Shown: positions 1 through 4,956 of the stretch, piece by piece | Layout: the number at the start of each line of letters is the position of its first letter | Position numbering within the stretch: the first letter of the stretch is position 1 | NCBI GenBank assembly: GCA_030636485.1 | Contig: DAOVWV010000048.1 | Coordinates: 1 to 8,340, forward strand | Origin: Methyloprofundus sp. | GTDB taxonomy: Bacteria > Pseudomonadota > Gammaproteobacteria > Methylococcales > Methylomonadaceae | Reading direction: 5' to 3' | Length of the DNA stretch: 8,340 bases | The notes under the pieces: model-generated | Databases searched by the model: none | What the model was told of the DNA's origin: nothing | What the model saw: the letters and a program-made list of their open reading frames with translations, nothing else | Program-made: the position numbers and the translations under genes

Positions 1-108
1 CATGATACAGAATGATTCACCTTCCTGTTTAGGGGCGAAGTAGTCTTTTTCTTCCCAAGTGGAATACCAGCGTTGTTCAATTGCAGCGGGATTGTATGTT
101 TTTTCCAT
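1..108 (-). CDS. valS: Valyl-tRNA synthetase, N-terminal 36 codons (cut by window edge)
   Basis: This is the amino terminus of the class I synthetase that charges tRNA-Val in the cytoplasm. The visible peptide starts [20 protein letters not shown] and reaches ESFCIM, the conserved ValRS opening just before the PPPNVTG / HIGH-type ATP-binding segment, which lies outside the window. The ATG at 108 gives the family-typical MEKTYNP start. No strong Shine-Dalgarno sequence precedes it. The gene is last in the visible leftward cluster pepA-holC-valS, a common gammaproteobacterial order. The 138-bp gap to holC is mostly filled by a palindromic repeat. The identification rests on 36 residues plus gene order, which together are quite specific. 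Confidence 0.95.
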   Translation of the reverse strand, partial: MEKTYNPAAIEQRWYSTWEEKDYFAPKQEGESFCIM

Positions 109-141
109 GAATGCGGTTTAAATAAAGAGGTTTATAGGTTT

Positions 142-242
142 TGTAGCTTGGAATTAGCTTATTTAGCGATATCCAACATAGTTGAGTATTTAGTCGGATA
201 ACGTTTTTATTACTTAGTAATAAAAAGCTAATCCAACCTACA
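142..242. repeat. Fold-back repeat with terminal inverted repeats, between holC and valS
   Basis: The ends are near-perfect inverted copies: TGTAGCTTGGAATTAGC at 142-158 against GCTAATCCAACCTACA at 227-242, with one mismatch and one indel. Inside are two further dyads: 167-177 pairs with 193-203 (9 of 11), and 204-214 pairs perfectly with 216-226 (TTTTTATTACT). The whole could fold as a three-way cruciform. The end motif GTAGGTTGG-TTAGC resembles abundant GTAGGTTGGGTTAGC-type repeats that I recall from several gammaproteobacterial genomes; this is memory, not a search. No coding capacity is visible. It may be a non-autonomous mobile repeat (MITE-like). The AT-rich inner palindrome could also pause or partly terminate transcripts leaving holC. 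Confidence 0.6.
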
Positions 243-246
243 TGAT

Positions 247-681
247 TTATATTTTATGTGTATTCGGTGTGATGCCTAGTGTTTGATATTGACGATAACG
301 CAGACGCCCTGCCTGTTTTTGTGTTTCATCATTATCAAGCAACTCAAAAATCTGTTCTAACTGCTCTACTTGCTCAGGGCAATCTGTTGATAAATTAATC
401 AGCGTATGTTGCCATGGAGCAGGGGGCTGTTGAGTGCCAATGATAACGGTATTCGCTGTATCGGGTAAGCTATCTTGAAAAATCGCATGAGGGACAAAGC
501 TATTAGGGCGAAATGTCCAGAGTGTTTTATCTACTTGTTGCGCTTGCTGTAAAGAGTTGACCAATATATAGGTTTTTAGGCCTAGACGAAAGGCTTTTTC
601 CGCGAGTTTGCAGGCAAATGCCTGACGTGCCTGTTCGGACTGGGAGGGTAATATATAAAAATTAACTTTAGGGAGTGACAT
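247..681 (-). CDS. holC: DNA polymerase III chi subunit
   Basis: The 144-residue product matches chi in length (E. coli 147) and pattern. It has an N-terminal strand VNFYIL (6-11), an early helix with the LAEKAFRLG segment, the hallmark LWTFRPNSFVPH (54-65; E. coli LW-RP--SFVPH), and a C-terminal RYRQYQTLGITPN helix. Chi pairs with psi (HolD) in the clamp-loader assembly and contacts single-strand binding protein at the replication fork. The open frame continues upstream to 876, but that extension runs backwards through the end of pepA and through a palindromic repeat (PTLCVG repeated in translation). The ATG at 681 is therefore chosen because it gives the family start. No clear Shine-Dalgarno sequence precedes it. 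The gene lies 83 nt after pepA and upstream of valS, its usual partners. Confidence 0.93.
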   Translation of the reverse strand: MSLPKVNFYILPSQSEQARQAFACKLAEKAFRLGLKTYILVNSLQQAQQVDKTLWTFRPNSFVPHAIFQDSLPDTANTVIIGTQQPPAPWQHTLINLSTDCPEQVEQLEQIFELLDNDETQKQAGRLRYRQYQTLGITPNTHKI

Positions 682-700
682 AGAGAGGGCTTTGTATTCC

Positions 701-750
701 GTGACGCAGAGCGTCGGTCTATGCATTCCCACGCAGAGCGTGGGAACGAG
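701..750. repeat. Twin short palindromes (REP-like) between pepA and holC
   Basis: Two hairpins share the same core CGC-AGA-GCG. The first is GACGC-AGA-GCGTC (703-715). The second is TTCCCACGC-AGA-GCGTGGGAA (726-746), a perfect 9-bp stem with a 3-nt loop. They are separated by 10 nt. Paired, similar palindromes in an intergenic gap are the arrangement of REP/BIME elements mobilised by RAYT (TnpA-REP) transposases. The GTTCCCACGC-type palindrome is one I recall as widespread. Both strands stay open through it, giving spurious peptides with repeated PTLCVG or TQSVG motifs. The pair starts about 20 nt before the holC start codon and lies inside a presumed transcript, so it could affect mRNA stability or translation of holC. 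Confidence 0.7.
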
Positions 751-764
751 AGTGTTTAGATATT

Positions 765-2246
765 TTAAGCAGCCCTGTTTAATAGGTATTGCACCAATAG
801 TGGTACAGGACGGCCAGTTGCGCCTTTGGCTTCGCCTGATTTCCAGGCTGTGCCTGCAATATCCAGATGCGCCCATTGGTAGTCTTTAGTAAAGCGCGAT
901 AGAAAGCAGGCGGCGGTAATGGTGCCTGCATCACGCCCGCCAATATTGGCAATATCGGCAAAATTTGATTTTAACTGATCCTGATATTCATCCCATAAAG
1001 GCAAGCGCCAAACGCTGTCCAATGCCGTTTCGCTGGCACTTTGTAAATCATTGCATAGGGTGTCATCATTGCCTAATAAACCACTGGGCACACGTCCTAA
1101 AGCGACCAGGCAAGCCCCTGTCAAAGTGGCTAAATCAATCACCACGTCGGGGTTATATTTTTTAGCGTAGGTGAGGGCATCACAAAGAATCAAGCGGCCT
1201 TCGGCATCGGTATTTAAAATCTCAATGGTGAGTCCTGCCATACTGGTGACTATATCGCCAGGCTTATTGGCATCACCATCCGGCATGTTTTCAGAAGAGG
1301 GGATAATACCGACTATATTTAACGGTAATTGCAATTCGGCTGCAGCCTGTAAAGTGCCCAGTACTGCCGCACTACCGCACATATCGTATTTCATTTCATC
1401 CATGCCCGCACCTGGCTTTAATGAGATACCCCCTGCATCAAAGGTTAAGCCTTTTCCAACAAAGACAATGGGCTGCGTGGCTGCATCAGCACCTTTATAT
1501 TCTAAAGTGATTAATTTGGCTGGCTGGCGACTACCGCGACTGACTGAAAGGAAAGACCCCATGCCGAGTTTTTGCATATCGGCTTCTTCTAATATTTCGG
1601 CTGTGACGTTGGGGTGTTGCTCTGCTATTTTAACGGCTTGTTCAGCAAGGTAAGTTGGGGTGCAGATATTACCTGGTAGGTCAGAAACATGTTTGGCTAG
1701 ACTGACACCTTGCGCGATTGCTAACCCCTGATTTAAGCCTGTTTGAACGGCATCAGTTTCCGTTACGCTATGTAAGCTTAACTGTGCAAGGCTGAATTTA
1801 TCAGCCGCTTTGCTTTTACAATCATTGAACTGGTAAAAGGGTGCATCAAATGCTTCAACAATCTGACGCGCATTCCAGCTGATATTTTGCTTGATTACAT
1901 TTTCTTCTGTCAAGCAACAGACGGCACTGCCAATTTGTGTGGTTTTTAAGGTATTCGCTGCACTGGCAACGGCGCGACGGAATTTCTTGGCACTTAATTT
2001 ATCCGCATCGCCCAAACCGACGAGTAAAGCGCGTTGAATAGACTTATTTGGTAAATAATTTATGAGTAGGGTATCGGCTACTTTGCCTTTGATGTCGCCG
2101 CGTTGTAGCATCTTGGAGATAATGCTATCAGTCAGGGAGTCCAGTGTTTTTGCAGCGGGGCTAAGCTGTTCGTTCTCAAAAACCGCAACAATCAGACATT
2201 CGGTTTCCAGTGTTTCTATCGGGGTATTGGCTAATAAAAAATCCAT
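765..2246 (-). CDS. pepA: Cytosol (leucyl) aminopeptidase PepA, M17 family
   Basis: This 493-residue enzyme removes N-terminal residues from peptides using two metal ions; in E. coli the same protein also binds DNA. The catalytic domain has VGKGLTFDAGG (263-273) with metal/substrate residues K265 and D270, then K277 and D288 in MKYDMCG, and the family signature NTDAEGRL (345-352) with D347, E349 and R351. It ends GATGRPVPLLVQYLLNRAA, like E. coli PepA. The N-terminal macrodomain-like part (about 1-165) is complete. An ATG at 2315 would add 23 residues with no family match and would run into the adjoining repeat, so the MDFLLAN start at 2246 is preferred; it has no evident Shine-Dalgarno sequence. 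All key residues are present. In E. coli the gene upstream on the other strand is lptF; here a PilZ gene precedes it on the same strand. Confidence 0.96.
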   Translation of the reverse strand: MDFLLANTPIETLETECLIVAVFENEQLSPAAKTLDSLTDSIISKMLQRGDIKGKVADTLLINYLPNKSIQRALLVGLGDADKLSAKKFRRAVASAANTLKTTQIGSAVCCLTEENVIKQNISWNARQIVEAFDAPFYQFNDCKSKAADKFSLAQLSLHSVTETDAVQTGLNQGLAIAQGVSLAKHVSDLPGNICTPTYLAEQAVKIAEQHPNVTAEILEEADMQKLGMGSFLSVSRGSRQPAKLITLEYKGADAATQPIVFVGKGLTFDAGGISLKPGAGMDEMKYDMCGSAAVLGTLQAAAELQLPLNIVGIIPSSENMPDGDANKPGDIVTSMAGLTIEILNTDAEGRLILCDALTYAKKYNPDVVIDLATLTGACLVALGRVPSGLLGNDDTLCNDLQSASETALDSVWRLPLWDEYQDQLKSNFADIANIGGRDAGTITAACFLSRFTKDYQWAHLDIAGTAWKSGEAKGATGRPVPLLVQYLLNRAA

Positions 2247-2283
2247 AAAGCACATGTAGGGTGAGGTGTTAAAAGTGCTATAG

Positions 2284-2289
2284 ATTATA
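2284..2289 (-). promoter_or_regulatory. Candidate -10 box for pepA, beside the long hairpin repeat
   Basis: On the minus strand the hexamer TATAAT lies about 37 nt upstream of the pepA start, preceded by TTG. No good -35 sits at 16-18 nt. The nearest match, TTGAAT, lies about 20 nt upstream, inside the outer arm of the repeat. A start near 2277 would give a leader of about 30 nt. The box is convincing; the promoter as a whole is uncertain. Confidence 0.35.
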
Positions 2290-2292
2290 CAA

Positions 2293-2466
2293 TAGATTAA
2301 GGGGCGAGAATTCAATAATACCCAAGTCTGACTTGTTTTTTGACTCCACAGCCGCGCTAGAAAAACAGTTGCGTAGCCTGCTATGCGCCTATTTTCCTAG
2401 CACAGCTGTGAAGCCAAAACCCTATGCCATACTTTCGGGTATTATTAAATCCTCGCTCCTAAGCTA
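2293..2466. repeat. Long imperfect palindrome (about 174 bp), MITE-like or structured RNA, between PilZ gene and pepA
   Basis: The whole interval folds back on itself around a 4-nt loop (2377-2380). The arms 2341-2376 and 2381-2416 match at 27 of 36 positions without gaps. The outer arms 2301-2323 and 2437-2459 match at 20 of 23, including perfect AATAATACCC / GGGTATTATT. Small bulges lie between, and the fold extends with one gap to TAG (2293) and CTA (2464-2466). In the gap-free parts, 8 of 12 non-identical pairs become G-U wobbles in a leftward transcript and only 3 in a rightward one. There is no open frame of note. It could be a non-autonomous transposable repeat, an attenuating or stabilising mRNA hairpin, or both. 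It supplies the last codon position of the PilZ gene and abuts the pepA -10 box. Confidence 0.7.
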
Positions 2467-2742
2467 GGGAACTTCAATAAAATTTAAGCCAATGCCAGTA
2501 TCATTTAAGTGCTTGACTTCAAACTTCATCTGTATTCTTTCATCGTTTTGATAATGAAATAACTCGCCCAGTTGTCCTAGGCTAATATCAGTTAATTTTG
2601 GTTGTAGCTCTGTTAAGAAAAGCCCTCCTAAACTGACATCACTAGAGTGCCCCGTATATTTTGTTCCCCCCAATTGTATGGTTAAGCAACTATTCAGGGG
2701 AAAGCGTGGGAAGTGTCGTTTTTCGTTATTTGGTTTGGTCAT
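2464..2742 (-). CDS. Small single-domain PilZ protein (probable c-di-GMP binder)
   Basis: The 92-residue product is essentially one PilZ domain. It carries the RxxxR motif (R9-H-F-P-R13) in the N-terminal loop and the (D/N)xSxxG motif as D35-V-S37-L-G-G40, the two sequence marks of c-di-GMP binding. The C-terminal FEVKHLNDTGIGLNFIEV fits the last barrel strands. There is no signal peptide or membrane segment, so it should be cytoplasmic. Such stand-alone PilZ proteins act as adaptors in motility, pilus or polysaccharide control, but nothing nearby names a partner. The start at 2742 places RxxxR at the usual distance from the N terminus; no strong Shine-Dalgarno sequence is seen. The TAG stop lies exactly at the edge of the long palindrome, so the repeat may have supplied the stop. 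Domain call firm, specific role unknown. Confidence 0.85.
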   Translation of the reverse strand: MTKPNNEKRHFPRFPLNSCLTIQLGGTKYTGHSSDVSLGGLFLTELQPKLTDISLGQLGELFHYQNDERIQMKFEVKHLNDTGIGLNFIEVP

Positions 2743-2842
2743 TATCTATTGCCCGTTATTATTATTTTTATGGGAACCGAATATTATGCCATTATTTCTT
2801 TGTCGCTATCGTTGCAATGCCCGATAATGATAAGTGCGTTGC

Positions 2843-2863
2843 AAAAAGGTTATCAACTTAACC
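2843..2863 (-). terminator. Probable intrinsic terminator of nudJ-mnmA
   Basis: Read leftward, 10 nt after the mnmA stop, GGTTA-AGTTGA-TAACC forms a 5-bp stem followed directly by TTTTT. The stem is short, so termination may be partial, but position and U-tract fit. It would separate the nudJ-mnmA transcript from the PilZ gene. Confidence 0.5.
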
Positions 2864-2873
2864 CGAGCTTGCC

Positions 2874-3965
2874 TTAATTATTATACTTAGTCTCAATAAT
2901 CCCACCACCCAAGCATACTTCATTGTCATAAAAGACTACCGATTGTCCGGGTGTAATCGCTCTTTGTTGCTGTTCAAAAATGACCTTGACTCTGTCCTCT
3001 GCTAATGGAATGATTTTGCAGGCTTGATCAGCCTGGCGATAGCGTGTTTTAGCTGCACAGTGCAGGGTTTCCGTTAATGGCTTATTGCTGCACCAGTCTA
3101 ACTGGCTGGCTTCCAAAACATTATCTAGCATTAATGGGTGGTTATGGCCTTGTCCGACAATGAGGATATTGTTTTCCAGATCTTTATCAAGCACATACCA
3201 GGGTTCATCGGGCGCATTTTTAACCCCGCCTATGCCAAGTCCCTGGCGCTGGCCTAGGGTGTAATACATAAGCCCAGAGTGTTGGGCGATGTATTGGCCT
3301 TCGGGGGTGCGCATTTCACCGGGCTGTGTCGGTAAATAACGTTGCAGAAATTCTTTGAATTTTCGCTCGCCTATAAAGCAAATGCCAGTACTGTCTTTTT
3401 TTAGGTGATTGGCGAAACCATATTTTTCGGCTATTTTGCGGATTTCGGTTTTATGCAGGTGGCCTATCGGAAATAAGGTTTTTGATAGGGCTTGCTGGCC
3501 GAGTGTATATAAAAAGTAGCTCTGTTCCTTGGCAGGATCCAGGCCTTTAAGTAAATAGAATTCACCGTCTTTTTCGCTGATGCGGGCATAGTGTCCCGTA
3601 GCAATATACTCAGCGCCTAAGTCCTCAATGGCATAATCTAAAAATGCCTTGAATTTTACATGTTTATTACACAGGATATCCGGGTTGGGTGTGCGGCCTG
3701 CTGCAAATTCGGCAAGAAATACCTCAAAAACATCATCCCAGTATTCGCTGGCAAAATTAACGGATTTTAATTCGATACCGAGTGTATCGCAGACTTGCTG
3801 GGCATCGGCAAGGTCTTGAATGGCTGTGCATTCGTCGGTGCCATCATCTTCATCCCAGTTTTTCATAAATACACCGGTAATGTGGTGGCCTTGTTCTAAT
3901 AATAAAGCGGCAGTGACAGAAGAGTCTACGCCTCCTGACATGCCGACAATGATATTTTTACGCAT
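2874..3965 (-). CDS. mnmA: tRNA-specific 2-thiouridylase MnmA
   Basis: MnmA adenylates and thiolates U34 of tRNA-Lys, -Glu and -Gln in the cytoplasm, taking sulfur from a relay that starts at IscS. The 363-residue protein has the PP-loop SGGVDSS (10-16) for ATP, the first catalytic cysteine in NPDILCN (C99), TGHYAR (123-128), and the second in [10 protein letters not shown] (C196). C99 and C196 correspond to the E. coli pair C102/C199. The C-terminal barrel contains [13 protein letters not shown] (about 235-247). Length and motifs are standard and nothing is missing. Its ATG shares one base with the nudJ stop (TAATG), so translation is probably coupled and both genes share one transcript. The nudJ-mnmA pairing is also found in E. 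coli. Confidence 0.97.
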   Translation of the reverse strand: MRKNIIVGMSGGVDSSVTAALLLEQGHHITGVFMKNWDEDDGTDECTAIQDLADAQQVCDTLGIELKSVNFASEYWDDVFEVFLAEFAAGRTPNPDILCNKHVKFKAFLDYAIEDLGAEYIATGHYARISEKDGEFYLLKGLDPAKEQSYFLYTLGQQALSKTLFPIGHLHKTEIRKIAEKYGFANHLKKDSTGICFIGERKFKEFLQRYLPTQPGEMRTPEGQYIAQHSGLMYYTLGQRQGLGIGGVKNAPDEPWYVLDKDLENNILIVGQGHNHPLMLDNVLEASQLDWCSNKPLTETLHCAAKTRYRQADQACKIIPLAEDRVKVIFEQQQRAITPGQSVVFYDNEVCLGGGIIETKYNN

Positions 3966-4420
3966 TATTCTAAATCTATAAAGGTTTTTAATAGGCTGAG
4001 TGGGTGATGCTCGCCTTGTAAGTATTGGTCAATAGTGGTGAGCACCAAAGGGCTACGGAGCTGTGATTTTTTGGCAGCAATTTCGTCGCGAGTTAGCCAA
4101 TGAGTGGCAATAATGCCTTCATCCAGTGTTTGTTTGGCTTGAAAAGTATGGCAGCTACCGGCAAAACAAACACGCAGGAAGCTCGGTGCGTCAGGATTTT
4201 TACGCCAGAGTTGTATGCTGGTAATATATTCAGGGTCAAATTGCCAAGCAGTTTCTTCATTGACTTCCCGCTGTACTGCATCTATTAGACTCTCGCCTGA
4301 CTCCAGGTGGCCTGCTGGCTGATTAAAGGCGATGCCGTTATCGGTGTGCTCTTCGACTAACAGAAACTGCTGATCGCGTTCTATAATGGCGGCAACTGTA
4401 ACATGGGGTTTCCAGATCAT
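3965..4420 (-). CDS. nudJ: Nudix hydrolase NudJ-type phosphatase
   Basis: The 151-residue product opens [20 protein letters not shown], like E. coli NudJ (MFKPHVTVA), and carries a Nudix box from G37: G-x5-E43-x7-R51-E52-x2-E55-E56. NudJ acts on the thiamine precursor hydroxymethylpyrimidine pyrophosphate and on nucleoside di- or triphosphates. The magnesium-binding glutamates are present, but the late glycine of the consensus is alanine (A58); this position is structural and the change is probably tolerated. [11 protein letters not shown] and the late LRSPLV segment (E. coli NLRSPLV) support NudJ over other Nudix families. The ATG at 4420 is preceded by a weak GGA. It is first in the nudJ-mnmA unit, divergent from clpS. 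Confidence 0.9.
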   Translation of the reverse strand: MIWKPHVTVAAIIERDQQFLLVEEHTDNGIAFNQPAGHLESGESLIDAVQREVNEETAWQFDPEYITSIQLWRKNPDAPSFLRVCFAGSCHTFQAKQTLDEGIIATHWLTRDEIAAKKSQLRSPLVLTTIDQYLQGEHHPLSLLKTFIDLE

Positions 4421-4449
4421 GGATATTCCGTGTGTTAAAAAAAGGGCTG

Positions 4450-4478
4450 TTGTTTTACTGATTTAAGGCTATTATACT
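4450..4478 (+). promoter_or_regulatory. Candidate promoter for clpS-clpA
   Basis: TTGTTT (4450-4455), a 17-nt spacer and TATACT (4473-4478) form a good sigma-70-like promoter. Transcription would start near 4485 and leave a leader of about 125 nt containing the palindrome at 4499-4529. It overlaps a divergent -10 box for nudJ. Confidence 0.5.
4471..4476 (-). promoter_or_regulatory. Candidate -10 box for nudJ-mnmA
   Basis: The minus strand reads TATAAT here, 50 nt upstream of the nudJ start. The best -35-like match is GTGACC at a long 19-nt spacing, so the promoter is only moderately supported. It physically overlaps the clpS -10 box on the other strand, so the two directions may compete for polymerase. 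Confidence 0.4.
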
Positions 4479-4498
4479 TTACTATACATTGGCGTGGT

Positions 4499-4529
4499 CA
4501 CGAGGAGCGGAATATATTCCGTCGTCGTG
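4499..4529. repeat. Palindrome in the clpS leader
   Basis: A perfect 12-bp palindrome GGAATATATTCC (4509-4520) is flanked by a second dyad, CACGA (4499-4503) against TCGTG (4525-4529), with a 5-versus-4-nt internal loop. It lies just downstream of the candidate clpS promoter and would be transcribed in the leader. It could be an operator, an mRNA hairpin or a copy of a dispersed repeat. I do not recognise a known regulator site. Confidence 0.5.
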
Positions 4530-4610
4530 GTCGGGCGAAGTATAGCAATTGAATTTGAGGATTTTACCTCAAGATTAAAAATATAGTCTAATATTAAAGC
4601 GTAGAGCAAG

Positions 4611-4934
4611 ATGAGTGAGTTTAATTCTTCCACAGACCATGAAGACACCGTAGTTGTACAGGAAGCAAAGCCAAAATTAAAAAAGCCCCCCTTATTTAAG
4701 GTGGTTCTTTTAAATGATGATTTCACACCGATGGATTTTGTTATTGAAGTGTTGATTGACTTTTTTTCCATGACAGAGGATTCGGCAACACAGGTTATGT
4801 TACTTGTACATACGCAGGGGGTGGGTGTGTGTGGTGTGTTTTCCAAGGACGTAGCGGAAACGAAAGTTGAAATTGTGAATAATTATTCACGTGAAAATCA
4901 GCACCCCTTAATGTGTGCGATGGAAGAAGCTTAA
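4611..4934 (+). CDS. clpS: ClpS, N-degron adaptor of ClpAP
   Basis: ClpS binds proteins with bulky hydrophobic N-terminal residues and hands them to ClpA for degradation by ClpAP. The 107-residue protein has a flexible charged N-terminal tail (about 1-26) followed by the folded core [18 protein letters not shown]. Pocket residues match E. coli: D36, D37, T39, M41, M63, V66 and H67 (in MLLVHTQG). [17 protein letters not shown] and the ending [13 protein letters not shown] are family-typical. The ATG at 4611 gives normal length; the Shine-Dalgarno match (GAG) is weak. clpA starts 22 nt downstream, so the adaptor and its unfoldase are co-transcribed. Confidence 0.97.
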   Translation: MSEFNSSTDHEDTVVVQEAKPKLKKPPLFKVVLLNDDFTPMDFVIEVLIDFFSMTEDSATQVMLLVHTQGVGVCGVFSKDVAETKVEIVNNYSRENQHPLMCAMEEA

Positions 4935-4956
4935 TAAAGCGACAGGAACTATTATT

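Noticed and set aside
682..876. N-terminal extension of HolC to 209 residues
   Set aside because: It runs through the palindromic repeat and the 3' end of pepA in another frame, has no family match, and the 144-residue form matches chi in length and start.
692..889. 65-residue rightward open frame
   Set aside because: It is the repeat read on the other strand plus antisense pepA; the TQSVG repeats come from the palindromes.
1171..1653. 160-residue rightward open frame inside pepA
   Set aside because: It is antisense to an intact, clearly identified pepA and has no ribosome site or recognisable domain.
2247..2315. Longer PepA starting at 2315
   Set aside because: The extra 23 residues have no family counterpart and begin within the palindromic element; 2246 gives the standard N terminus.
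2743..2842. Promoter for the PilZ gene
   Set aside because: CATAAT occurs about 45 nt upstream of the start but no -35 at acceptable spacing was found, so it is not listed.
4472..4846. 124-residue leftward open frame over clpS
   Set aside because: It is antisense to clpS and to its promoter; low-complexity S/T-rich content and no ribosome site.
4915..4956. Upstream ClpA start inside clpS
   Set aside because: ATG 4957 has a proper AGGA site and matches the E. coli N terminus, whereas the upstream start does neither.
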